Source: Argopecten irradians (Eukaryota; Mollusca; Bivalvia; Pectinida; Pectinidae). Taken from it: a DNA stretch of 64,000 bases. The notes below the pieces were generated by a model. The model was not told where the DNA came from. It was given only the letters and a program-made list of their open reading frames with translations, and did no database searches. The translations under genes were made by a program, and so were the position numbers. The stretch covers positions 23,836,864 to 23,900,863 of the forward strand of contig NC_091140.1 in the NCBI RefSeq assembly GCF_041381155.1. The letters run 5' to 3'. Shown here in pieces: positions 23,976 to 36,759 of this stretch. How positions within the stretch are numbered: the stretch's first letter is position 1; every line of letters begins with the position of its first letter.

Positions 23976-25090
23976 TCTCTTATAGAAACGAAATCCTCAA
24001 ACTACAATGGAAAAGGAAGAATGCTATTCACTTTGCTCCTTCCTCGTTTGAAAACGACTTAAAGATAGCGTAATACAGAGGGAAAAGCTGTACGCAAGAC
24101 AAGGTGTCACGTGAGTATAAAAATAGCCAATGTTTGGTTCATTTCATATCTCGTTTTTGATCGTCGGACATTGCTCTAGTCCCGACAATGAGTAGTTGGT
24201 GATATACACCCTCTTCGTCTTATTGCAAAATTTTTATTCGTAAAAACATTCTAAATTCGACTAAATATATGGTTTATAGTCAAAAGTATTATCATACATA
24301 CACTTTCCTTTTCTTCATTTAAAGTGGTTCGAACATCATGCGCGGAGGTGGGCTGACCCTGAAGATAGACTATTCCTCGAGTCTATTACGTCTTTATCTC
24401 CCAAGTGTCTTTGTGGTGAGCATGGCTTGGCTATCATTCTGGGTCCACAGGGATTATGTCGCGGTCAGGACGTCCCTAACTACTCTATGTGTCGTTTCCA
24501 TGATCACGGAGAAGATGGGCGTCAACTTCCTGATGCCTGAAGCAGTTGGTGTCATGGCAGTGGAGGTTTGGATGTTCGTCTGTCTGTCTTTCGTCTGTAG
24601 TGCACTCTTCGAGTTCATCTGTGTACATACACTGACAGAATTGGAGAGAAAATCGAAAGTAAGCGGAAATTCGGATCTCGCGAAAATGTCTATCCACTGT
24701 TAAGTGTGTACTCACATTATTTACGTTAAATCTCGCTACAAAATTGTGTTCACATTAAGAAAAGCGCACCTTTAAAAGCCGCCGCGGTTATTAAAGTTTG
24801 TCTATTTAATATGATATATAAATAGATCGTGTTCGTTAACTTGACTTGAGATAACAGTTATTCATTTTCTATACAAAGGCACACATGAATCACGAAACAC
24901 AGTTTATTAGTTTCAGTAATTTCTTTCCACAGGAAACAACCCCGATGCCAGTGTTTCGGTGGTTCCCTTGAGACGTTGTGGTACCTTCCTCAAATCTGGT
25001 CAGCTGGAAACATGTGCTAAAATCATCTATGCGATAGGCTTTGTCAGTTTTCAAATAACGTACTGGGCTTATTTTCTTCTATTTAATTGA
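23976..25090 (+). pseudogene. Truncated pseudogene copy of the Cys-loop receptor (exons 6-8)
   Basis: Exon equivalents are 23976-24110, 24325-24658 and 24933-25090. They align to exons 6, 7 and 8 of the gene at 11974. The copy lacks exons 1-5 and the signal peptide. Exon 6 has an in-frame TAA at 24071-24073 where the intact gene has a Lys codon. Exon 7 has lost one base in the GAGGTAGGGCTG stretch, which shifts the frame just before M1. Exon 8 has a small gain and a 6-base loss near its start. The second exon-7 donor is gone because of the approximately 165-bp deletion after 24670. The M1-M3 sequence is otherwise well preserved, so decay is young. It could also be a null allele placed in tandem by the assembler. 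Confidence -1.
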
Positions 25091-26150
25091 CCGAAGAATA
25101 GGTACTGTGATAAACCAAAAAGTAATATGCTAGAATATGTCAATATCCAAATTGGGTATTGTCTTTTTATTTACTGGCTCATAAAAATGTGTTGTGCAAT
25201 ATTTTATTTTATTTCTGTTGTTAATTGTTGAGAATATTTGGTTTTTATGTGTATTATTGCAAGATAAATGGAATTAGATTGTTTTTTGTTTGTTGCAAAT
25301 GAAATAATGTAAAATATTACATCAGTAAACGACATAGAAAAGTTCTACGTACCATTATATGATATGTTCAAAACGAGAAAATGACAAGATACAACAATGC
25401 TATACTATGAATGCCTAGAAGTACATGTACTTAATGGAGCGAAGATTTTTTCTATTTTGAAAGCGTATAGTATGGTCTTTCTCGTAAGCTAAATATTGAA
25501 TAATGAGGAAACCGCATCAAAACCTTGTTAACAGTAAGTAATGATGAACTAGTTGAACTGTTGTAATGTTTATACAACTGTGATTAAAATATTTCAAAGT
25601 ATTAAGTAATTTAAGTTGTGCTTTGTTTAATTTAATGTTTTGAACATGTTCAATAGTGATACACGGATATCATTTTTTTTTTTAACTTTATTTTTTACTT
25701 CAGATTATAAATAATTTTTTCGTGGAGAAATACCAACCCAGAAACATGATTAAAATGGCAAGTAAATATACTAAACACGTCATACTACACAGATGTTCTT
25801 ATTGGGAGGTGATCACAAGAAATCCGTGATAACAAGTGATAGAAGTTGTTGTTGTCTGATAATGATAGTTCCACCTAGAGATTAAATCAATTCGATTTTG
25901 TAGTATAGATTATGCTTTAAGAGATGAACTTGGCCGATATAAGGATTACGCGTGATTTACGTCAATAATAAGTGTTGTGATTCTTAAATACCTGATTTTG
26001 GATATGTAAATCTCGATGATTTGTGGTAGATTTAAGGACTAGGGAGATGGTTAGTAAGATTTTCTCAGATAATAGATTATCTTCCCAAAATTTTAAAACT
26101 TGAGTATAGAATCAGAAATGTCGAGATATCGCGGAGCACATGAATGTATG

Positions 26151-26181
<31 letters not shown>

Positions 26182-28770
26182 CAATTAATTTTTCGGAGCA
26201 CCCTCATATATGACGGTACAACGAAGACAGATACACTCCTCAAGGGATTACTGGGTTTAGTGTAAATGGCATCCAACAACCAACTCTACTAACACAAACT
26301 AACTACAATTTATATATTCAAACATGCACATGCAACTATACACAGAGAACAATTAATTTAACTATTACCATATACACCCACCCCCGCGCCCCCCCCCCCC
26401 CCTCCCCAAGAATGCACTGACACTTTTCATGGCAATTTCTAGTTGTTATTATAATATTATATAATACTGGCGGCGAGTCTAGCGGTATATTTATTAGTGG
26501 AATATTGGATATCTGCGAAGCACTGTTAGAGGTAGCTTACTTTTTGTGTAAAAAAAATATACATGTATTCATATATAGGTGAAAACAAAATAGCAAAAGT
26601 AACCCAAGAAAACACGAAACCTAAGTGAGCTATTTCCATAATTCTGAATACATGTACATCAAATGGATTTCTCTCTCTGGTAAATACATAAAACTTTTTT
26701 TTTTCAATCCCTATATAGCTGTTACATTTTTGGAGCATGTCACAGCAAACATATAACAAAAGATGCTCTTAGAACAAAAACTCCGCCAATATACCCCAAT
26801 CATATACTGACAAGAGGGAGTGAGGCAATGGTACAAAGGGAGGCAAACTATGACGAGTAAGGTAAATTTGGTGGTGTTTTGGATCAGTGCTGCTTAATAA
26901 ATGTTTTGAAAGCAAAAGTGGTATCTATGAATGCACCAGATACTGTATTCATATTTTAAAAGTACAATACTTTTGACAAGAATAAACTAAATAAATTGAC
27001 AAAATATGCTTACTTTAAAGTTGTAGTGTATTTCTATATGTTTCATATTAAGTCTGTTTATCATAGTTTATTTACAAGGACATATTATGGTAATAGTAAC
27101 GCCGTTTCCTGTTACATAACTAAGTAAAATATTGGTTGTATTATCTACTTCAAATAAAGCTTATCTTCCAAAATTATCTTTTCATATGTACTTATATGTC
27201 CATCATTTAGAATTTACAATTTTAAAAGCATCGTTCGTCAATATCTCTGTTTGATATGCACCGCTATCTCGCTGACACAACCTGTGAGATTGAACTTCAG
27301 TATGTGCGCAGTTATTACTATACTGTATTTAGAAACGCGAGGTATTCCTTACACAACATGCATGGGAGCATGTAATACATTTGATGAAATGTTGTATTTT
27401 AATTACTCTATAAAGCAAAGATTTCATACAGAACGTGCAAAGATCCGTATTCTATTTATCCAAGTTAGGTACAAAATTTCACGCCGGAAAGATTGCGGAT
27501 ATCCCTGTGCGGGGTTAGAGACAATAACATCTTATAAAGCTTAGATAAATGCTCTCCACTAATCAGTGTCAATAGAATTACCTTGTGATTTATCTCAAGA
27601 CTATTAAATACAATCTATAGGTTAGACTTATTTCCCCACTTTATGAGAACTAAGAGCTGGAATACATATTGATAAGACCCATACCAACCACTTTATACAT
27701 GACAGTTTATATATTTAACATAATCCGCATGATATTCAGTGACTTTGCCCATGTAATATTTTTGCGTGTCACTAGAGTAATATAACCTGGAGCATCTTTC
27801 ATTGGCTGGAAATCCATTATGACGTCAGACAGCAATCGCATGACGTCCGGATTCGAGTACAGGGATCTGAGAATTAGTAACAGTTTTATATAATTATAGA
27901 CCCATCAGAGCGCTCTCAGGAATTTTTTATACGTTTTAAAGGTATAGATTTTTAAAAAAATCAGCAAAAATTATACTCTACATAGTATATGTAGTTGTAA
28001 ATTTATAAAATGTAACTAATTCTCATATTCCTGTGGATTCGAGGACGCCGTGAAAAATAGCGGCATCTGCTTGGTTTTTGTAACGCATTTTGACATGGAG
28101 ATTCTTCAAAATGTATGTTGATGTAGTTATGTGATAAAAAGCTATCTTAAATGAGTTTTCATTTGATATAAGATTTTATGAAACTCGTCTCGAAGTTTTG
28201 ATTTTTGCTAGTCTGATTTCTTTGACTGGTTTCATAAAATCTCATATGAAATGAATACTCATTCTGGTCATGAATTACTTTTCTGGACCAGTACCGTAGT
28301 AGGCATAGTCACTTGAATTAGGATCTACTTATAAGTGGTAATGTCAGTCGCAGGTCAAATAGCTTGTCCGAATTCATATCGATTTTACTTCAACAGCTCT
28401 TTAATCAATAACTTGTACAGCCAATTGAAAGTCTGTGAAGGTCACCAACGTTCTGATATCTTACTGATATATATCTTGTCAAAACCACCACTATCTACAA
28501 CATAGCTGCAATATTGTAGCTCAAAAGACTTTTAGACAGATAATGATGTCGCCATTAGAGCTACAATTGGTGCCTATTACTGCTAATGGAGCAAAGTAAT
28601 AGTTATGCAAACCATTATTAAAACGTTTGCATGCATTTTATATCTGTACCTACTAGACAATAAAAATTAAACCGTATAAAATTTCAAATTCTCAGCTAGA
28701 CATTATTATTTTTTATTTACATATACATATGAAGGCCTTTCTGAAGAGAATTTATACCAAAAGTCTTCAA

Positions 28771-31700
28771 ATTATGAATTTGACGTCTTGTGAGCGGTAC
28801 GGTAGATATCAAGAATGGTAGTTATGTTTGTTTAGGACAGCAACATTATGTAAATGCTTGTATATGCGTATATAGAAAATTGTGCCCGAATGATTTTCGG
28901 AGGCGCTGCTCCACTACGACACATAGGGACTAATTCATACCCGGCCGAAAGGTATAGTAGGCCGGGTACGTATATTCGTTCTATCTACAACACAGCAGGA
29001 TATAATACCTCATCACATTTCTTAATATTTAATACCTATGAACCAAGGTATCTCCCTCCAGAAAACTACTCAGACTGACCATTATGTAAAACTCTAGGTA
29101 CATGTAGTCTGGCTGAAAAACAATAAAATCAGAGAATTTGGCCCTTGATATGTCCTCTTAAATGACGATCATTTGAGCATTTTATTGTCATCTGGCTTTG
29201 CTCAATAAAAATCATTAGCTTTGAGCATTTTCTTTTCTTTTGGAATTTCATATATTCATTGTTTTTGTCTTTGCATTAATGTGGTTTCAAGTTGTGATGA
29301 AATATAATCATGCTGGCTCTTTAAGCAGATGAGTTCAATAACAACATAAAGATGTAAATATTGCCACCAGAGATTTATTGTCTCTCCAGCTCGTGGGGAC
29401 ACCACCATCCATACACTGTACAGATACCATCTCTCACCTCCACAAAGGCACCATGAAGGGAAGTAAAAAGTGAAGATGAGGTGAACTATAATATATATTA
29501 ATTTTTTTGATTATTTAAACAAAATAACTTTTAAAATATGATCTGAACGAGTAATGGGTGGGAATCCACTAGATGAAGAAATGATAAAATATAATTCCCT
29601 TCATGGTGCTTCTTGGAAAAATTCCACAATAATATTGATACATGTAAAGGGACTAATAATGAATGAAATGAAGAAAATGAAATATAAATTCTATTAACGT
29701 ACAACATACAAATGAAATGAGCCAGTTACATTCTATCTAGATGGTGACCATATAGCCGATTTGTTTACTTTGGCTTTTATATCAGTGTAACTAATGATTA
29801 CCTGAGTTACATTCATTTCTCCCTATATGTACCACACTGATTCATCAGTCACATTTCTACCATAATTCTCTGTCTCTCACTTCACTTCAGATCTCGCTCT
29901 AATCACAACGAATAAAACCATCAAAACTCTCACAAATGAATTCTTTTGAAGATGTTGATATTTTTGTTTTGCAGTTACATCATGAGATTTCGTTTTTAAA
30001 CATGACCTTTATGAAACGATAACTAGAATTTAATAAATAATAATAAAAGGATTAGTTTCCTTTATACACACCCTCTCTTTCACTGTTAACCTGTTTGGTG
30101 ACTCAATCAATTCTTTTTGTTTACTTCTCTGATTACAGCCTGGTTGACCTCATTGTACATAAAGATTGTCAAAATCCTGAATAACAAGGTCAACTAAGGT
30201 CAACCAAGGCTTACATATAGGTAATTAAGTTTCCTTAACAATAACAAGAGTATTTCAAAATCATAAGAAACATTACTCAAAGTAAGTTCTGATGTAATAT
30301 CTTAATCATACTTGCATCCTGTGCATCACTTGATCAACAAATTATAGATAACATTTTTCGACATGGTCCTCATCAATATATTCGTCAAAGTCTTTCTATA
30401 CATCTTATAGTGAAACGGCGCACTGTTAGAAATCAAAGGTTGGGAATTGGGCTCTAAAGAACCCTGTTAATAAACAAATAAATATTTAACAAACTCTTAA
30501 TCATCTCAACAATCGTTCATGGAATGTTCTACGAGAGAAAAAAGCTTAAGATTCTTATACCAAAGGGAACCAGTATGTTCACAAATATACAAGTTATAAC
30601 TGTTACACACTTATGCATTATCAAATCATCGATTCACAAGTATACTGGATAAACTCAATATATGTATGCAATTCTAAATAATCGTGAATATTTATCATTC
30701 AACAATAACTTGTGGTTATAAATAAATATCTTATTGCCATTTACCATTGTGTAGGTTTCTGTGGTATATTTGTTTCTAACAGTGCGCCTCCCCACCTCGA
30801 TTATATATACAGCAGGTGACTCCCGAATCTACATCTACTCGACATTGGATCTGCTGCCTCTCACATAGAACAAGTCTTGATTTAGACTTGTCCAGGTTAA
30901 AAGATCCTGTTTATATTAAATATTTACACACAAGTGTTCAAAGAAATAAAATCATATAAAGGAATATGGCATCTCTTTTTACATACATTAACTACAATAC
31001 ATACAAATGAAAGACATTTTTTTAGCATTTTTATATTTCTTTGTAATTTTTATAGATATAGATATTTTTTAATGTTTGGATTTTTTTTTTATATTTTTGT
31101 TATGTTGAACATATAATACACTATTTGTCTCTACAGACTGTCGCTGGTGGCAATTTTATATTATTTTTTTTGCTACTTGTATTCACTGATAAAACAGATT
31201 CATACCTTCCTCAAGCCCTTGGATTAAAACAACAGAAAACAAAATAAAATTGTCTACGGTTGGTAGGAGAAAATTAACACAGATTAATTAAATAAACAAT
31301 GAATATATAACCACACTAATGCTATCAACAAAAATATATTAACTTCACTAAAACAACTAAATAAACTGCCTATATCAGTTATTTTCTCTTTTAACAACAA
31401 TCTTGCTATCTATTTCAACAACAATCTTGCCAAGACAATTCGAAAACTATTAACTTACTGGCAACTTTTTCTCATTGCAAATCAATAACCAGCAGAAAAT
31501 TATCACAGACTTTCATATGAAAACAAACCTAATTCATAGTCCATTGCACTTTACTTACGTCAACTTTCTCACTACATAATTAACTCAAACTAAAAGAAAA
31601 CAAACAATAGTTATTTTGTTTCATAATACATACAATATAAGGGCTTGAGGGTGGCTGATTTGCAGGAGGCAATACTACACTTTAAATACAGTAAAAACTG

Positions 31701-32092
31701 CAGTTTTCTTTCTTAGTAAATACTCGTGTCTGGTAATCTTTGGGTAACTATTCTATCTAGTACTTCTAGTTTGCTTTGTGCAATAAATTATCTACCTTCA
31801 AGCATTATGCAAGGTTCATATGGCAAGAAAATCAATTAAGTTTCAGTTATCATTGATAAAATATGTAATTATATCAACTGAAAAGCTCTATTTCAATTTT
31901 TTGAAAGAAATGCCACGAAAATTAAAATACAGCAATTTGCTTTCTCAAATATCAAATCTGCACTATTCATGCTTTCTCGAAAATTAAGTCTGCACTATTC
32001 AACATGAAAATTTTGTGTTTGAGATCTTTCAGTAACGATATATTACTGAACCTTGTAAAAGCTTGGAGAAATAGATTAGACATTGTGCTTGA
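28771..32092. other. Intergenic / 3' flank of cyclin I, no gene seen
   Basis: No exon could be supported. A perfect 15-bp inverted repeat, GCACCATGAAGGGAA at 29448-29462 and its complement at 29595-29609, may mark a small element. Part of the stretch next to 32093 is probably the cyclin I 3' UTR; no clear polyadenylation signal was found close to the stop. Confidence -1.
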
Positions 32093-35000
32093 TTAGTTGG
32101 CCGCTACAGGTGTAGGCTTAAGCTGTCCACCTGTTCCTTCAGTATCTTGGTGCAGTTCTGAGCCACACGACGCCCGTAGCAAGCTGCCATCACAACTTGA
32201 GTCGTCGTTGTACAATCTCTTGATAGCGTCGGAAATATCGTCTTCTACCTCTTCGTCTGATTCGACTTGTTCAGCCTTCCTTTTCATGGTCTTGATACGA
32301 CGAAGCGGGTGATGGGGTAGGAAGTGGTATCCAGTAGGAAGCAGGTGCTTTTCTACTAGGAAACGACTTACCAGCTCTCGGCACCAGACCAAGGTCTTAT
32401 TGTCCATCTGTAAGAATATGTATGATGATTTATTGTAAAGCTGATAGCCTAATGACTTTTTTATTTACTTTTATGGAAGTTCAACACCTTTTTATAATTT
32501 AATCAGCATATTAAGATTTAAAGTTGGTAACTTTATACTATATATTTTAATTCGGAAACTTTACACTATAGGCAAAGTTAGAGTTGAAATTTCAAATGCA
32601 ATCAAATAGAAAATACTAACACAAACATTATGTGATTTAAGCAAGGGTTCAGTTTCAAATCAACAAACGGATATATCTTGAAATTTACAGAATGTAAGAT
32701 ATATCTTTTTATTTATTGTAGATATTGAATAAGAGATGCTAGACAGCTAACGATAATTACCCCAGCCATCTGCTGTATCATAAGCATGATGGAGAACCAG
32801 TTCTGGGTAATCTGTTCCAGCTCCAAACTTAAAATGGCCAGACAGAGAACTGATGGTTTGAAGTTCTGCAGCCGGTGGTTACTGAGGCAGAAGAAGAGTT
32901 TCCGGGTGAGGACACCAAGATGTTGGGAGGGCGTCATGTCACTCAGGCCATCCAACAGTTGGGGGTGGTAACACATCAGCATAGCGTGGAGCTGTTGGGG
33001 AAAAATGTTATTTCAAAACATTTTCTGGAAAGATACTGATGTTTTCTCATTCATGAAACATGAGTTTTGAAATTACAAATAAGACAATTATAGCATGACC
33101 ATTTAATTTTCAGATTCTATTTCCATGGCAGATCTAGAGGCATACAACATATAGAAGTACCTGTCATTTTGTAAATATTGACAAGAGAAAACATCATTGT
33201 TTTAAACCATTTTTGTTCATACTTAATTTGAACATAATTTCTATCTTAATTTTAAATGCAGAAATACAGATTTTCACCAGACCAATATTAAAGAGAGCAC
33301 ATGTACTTACAATGTGAAGAAAGTCAGTTGCTGTAACATATTTGATGTTCCAGTTAAGTTTGTTGAGAATCACTGCCTCCATCCTGAGAATTTCTGCTAC
33401 AGAACAGGAAACTTGACTTCTCTTCACAAGATCCACGGTACACGGTATTACCTAAAATCAATTACAGAATGCAAGTAAAATAATGCAAGATATGGTAAAT
33501 ACAGAAGCACACATACAAACTCTCTTTTTTGAATCACCAAAATATCTTATTTCAGGATAGTTATCTTTTTCATGAAATTCTGTTTTAACTTCATACCTCA
33601 TCTTCCTCTAGGGTCTTTGCTGCGATGAAATAGCAGCTGATTGTTACACAATGGAGATACTTGGGGCGAACCTGAAAATAAAATCATCTCAATGTCATTT
33701 CTGAAAAAACATTCATTTTAACATAACCATATGATCTAAGAGGAGCAATAGTGAATCGCATCATTTGAAGTATGAGGATTCTATTTATGGTATGCCATAG
33801 CAAAAATTGAAATAGAACTTAGAATTTCATTAATAATGTAAACAAATTTCTCATGTTTTATTATTCACTTAACTCCATAAAACCTACCAAGTACGTGTGC
33901 ATTTCTCTTAACAAAATGAAAGTCAGTGAAATAATGTTTCTTCCATAATATATTACAAAATGTTTTATCTTGAAGTCTTATTTGTTCACAGCATCAGTAA
34001 ATGCAACAACAACAAAAACCCGAAAAACATACACATTTTTTAATACAGAGGTCTGTATTTAAATACCTTAACATGTTGCAGAAACTTGTCCAAAAGGTAA
34101 ATACTGAGACAAACAGTTTCGGGAGAGAAATGGAAAGTATTGTTCTGGTATATAATCCAGGAAACAATCTCGTCTCTGTGTTGTCCTAGTACCTCCTGAA
34201 AAAGGAAAAGAAAAATTGTCAAATAAAACCGAAACCTACAATCACATATTTGATAAATATTTCTTATCAGGGGAACTAAAAAACATGGTGCAACACTGAT
34301 GATTAACTAAATAATATATGTAGGCCTATACAGCTTTTATACAAACATTTTTCTTCATTCAAAATCATACAAATATAAACAAGTGTAACAACAAATGAAA
34401 ATTGTGTTTGGTAAATATCAAATTTGTTTTTAAACAACATTTTATATTTTCAAACAACCAATTAAACATATGACATAATGTAAGTGAAGTCCACCAATTG
34501 AATGAATTTATTATAATCATATACAATAGAACAGTAGACCAGTACTTGAATAGGGACAAAATGTCAACTAGGTGTTTGTATTATACAACTACATGTATTA
34601 GTGAACACAGGAGCAATGGCCTGACCCATTTACCAGTCTTTGTCCCTTCCAAATATGTTGACCTAGTTTCGAGTGAATGCAGGGACTACTTTTTCATGGG
34701 TGTGATCATGTGTGTAGCATATGTTTATGGGCTGGCAATGACCCAGATTTGAGAGGTCGTGAACAAGTGCATTCAACTGATTTCCTATATCATATACTTT
34801 GATTGAAAAATTTATCTGAATTTTACAGTTATACAATACTAAAATGTAAACACAAATAAATAAGTAAATTGATGTTGGAAATTACCAATGATATCTTATT
34901 CATTTGGGAAATACCTATAAATATTTAAATTACCTACCGTATGTGGCACACAGCCAGAAATTACAAGCGTATTACCTAGTAATTATCTTATGACAAGTGT

Positions 35001-35592
35001 GCATACATTGTTTAGTGGAATGTTTCATGAATGTATATATAAAGCTAATGTAACCACTGAGAACCCACCATGACAACAAAAACAAAGGAAGGATTCAAAC
35101 ATTCACACAGGTATTTAAATACACTCTGTAATCTACAATGACTGTACTCAATAACATCTGAGGAAAATAAAGGTCCCTAGATTAAAGAGCAGATGATCTT
35201 AATCCACTTTAATCTAAATTTAAGAAGAAAAGATCTTTATAACTATTGTAAATATTATTGTATGCATATCCCTCCAGAATGAAATAAATGAAATAAAATG
35301 ATACCAATGGTCAAGTTTTGCAGGATTTAATTGCCATATAAACTATTTTTTTTTTATCTAATAATGCAATCCCATTATGCTATTTATAAAAGTTTACTGG
35401 AAATAATGAAAGAAATATTACTGTATGTACATTAAATTACACTTGTGTAACTAGTTACATGATTGTAATTACCTGATGTTCATTGCCATGCATTTTGTAA
35501 GTCACAGGTTTCCATTGCCCTTGCTCCTTGTGAAGGGACTCCCCAAGCATCTGTAGCAAGTGCTTAGCACTGATACCACTGTGCAGCTTCAT
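32093..35592 (-). CDS. CCNI: Cyclin I, left copy, 6 coding exons, 336 aa
   Basis: Minus-strand exons in order: 35592-35473, 34195-34067, 33671-33597, 33451-33311, 32991-32761 and 32407-32093, all phase 0 with GT..AG introns (40+43+25+47+77+104 codons). The start Met has A at -3. The cyclin box runs over about residues 45-155: HRDEIVSWI, SPETVCLSIYLLDKFL, RPKYLHCVTISCYFIAAKTL, EEDEVIP and SEILRME-like AEILRME, then LNW and TATDFLHI. A second, cyclin-C-like half follows (LSDMTPSQHLGVLTRKL…CRELVSRFL). The tail has KRKAEQVES (274-282), an acidic run and IKRLYNDD (294-301), a block also present near the end of vertebrate cyclin I. Vertebrate cyclin I is 377 residues. Cyclin I is an atypical cyclin linked to CDK5 and cell survival in vertebrates; the mollusc role is unknown. 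This copy and 42791-46291 are probably one gene. Confidence -1.
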
Positions 35593-36464
35593 TCTGACCC
35601 CCAACTGTGCACCAAGCAACCTGAAATATATATATAAATCATAATTAAACACTAATAAATTAATCTATTAATTCTCCTACACAGGAATGAAAACACAAAT
35701 GAATTTCCACACTTTTTATTCAATTTTCATTTTTTAAAAATATTTAGCTATTTACACAACTTCAAATTTTTCCAGATTTTGAATTTTTTTAATCGAAAAA
35801 GAGATCCAAGAGGGATCTTGGCACCCACCATAAATTAATCTATGTCTGACAAATGAAAGAGGGATTTTTTTTCTCTGCTTTTTCATTTTTAAACTTCTGC
35901 TTTGTTTTGTATCCAACAGATTTATTCAGCATTTTAAAGAGTTTTGTATGAATATATGATCCAAGCTTACCTTAGGCAAAACTGTCAAATTTTATCAAGC
36001 ATGAAGTCCTAGAAGTTATGGTAAAGTCATTTTGACACCATTCTTCCTGTCGATGTTAACTTAAAGTGTGGTCTGAACAATTATCGAGGTTAGACTATAC
36101 CTAGAAACTATCCCTTGAAATGATGTAATTTATTGCATAGGTAGCAGAAATAGCTGGGATCCATGGAAACATCTAGACAATTCTAGAACGTAGTTCCCCA
36201 TCCAATGACCTTGTCTTCAGGGAAACGTTCAGCCCCGATTTCGAACAATAAAACGTATGAAATGTGCGTAATATTATAAACCAGACACTAATATTAATCA
36301 TTGTATTACTATTACTCAAATATTTAACACAAATATACTGTGATAACGATTACTAAAATCTGAGATTTTGACACACAACGAAACAAAATGGCCACCCAGC
36401 TGATGCAAATTCACAGCAACTTGATAATCGGGCTTTGTTAACGAACTAGATAACGCACGCTTAC

Positions 36465-36600
36465 CCGGATAAAACTGAAGGAAGAGAGTTGAACCAAAGC
36501 CTTCCCCTGGTCCATTAACGTAGCTCTTCTCACATCTAGATATTCAAACCTCCATTTTTCTGTTTAGGCGAAACTACCACAACGAAAATAGGAAGAATTC
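36465..36600 (-). promoter_or_regulatory. Cyclin I 5' UTR exon and start of upstream region, left copy
   Basis: A minus-strand donor (CCGG|GTAAGCG, GT at 36464-36463) can splice to the acceptor at 35622-35621, leaving 28 nt of leader before the start codon. The upper edge, about 36600, is a guess. The same exon in the right copy begins at 47161. The promoter proper is cut off here by the N gap. Confidence -1.
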
Positions 36601-36749
36601 CTGTTGATATGACAAAGATATAAATAGAAACACCGCACGCATAATTTATGAGTAATTATTTATTTGTGTTAATACGCGTTTAACATCACATATCAAAATT
36701 TCTCAAATAAATAAAATTTTCCGTACAACAAATAAAGTATTTGTAATAA

Positions 36750-36759
36750 NNNNNNNNNN
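36750..36759. other. Assembly gap, 10 N
   Basis: Ten N separate two copies of the same approximately 10.5-kb sequence. A fixed short N run is a scaffolding mark of unknown true size. The gap lies where one contig ends inside the cyclin I upstream region and the next starts inside the duplicated receptor flank. Confidence -1.

Larger units (their letters stand above)
22967..28770 (+). repeat. Segmental duplication unit 2
   Basis: Second unit of the tandem duplication, beginning at the junction near 22966 and ending near 28770, where sequence passes into single-copy DNA (…ATTATGAATTTGACG…). It contains only the receptor's exons 6-8 and the 3' flank, no promoter and no exons 1-5, plus a 726-bp insertion at 23145-23870 that unit 1 lacks. 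Confidence -1.
26326..36749 (+). repeat. Left copy of a ~10.4-kb duplicated block ending at the N gap
   Basis: The block from CACATGCAACTATACACAGA (about 26327) to …AAAGTATTTGTAATAA (36749) recurs right of the gap as 36762-47444 in the same order. From about 39 kb onward the two copies differ only by rare substitutions and single-base indels (constant offset of 10698-10699 over cyclin I). The left copy stops exactly at the N run. Confidence -1.

Noticed and set aside
32097-32312. Plus-strand frames over cyclin I exons (also at 42795, 32786, 43484)
   Set aside because: They are antisense shadows of cyclin I coding exons on the minus strand.
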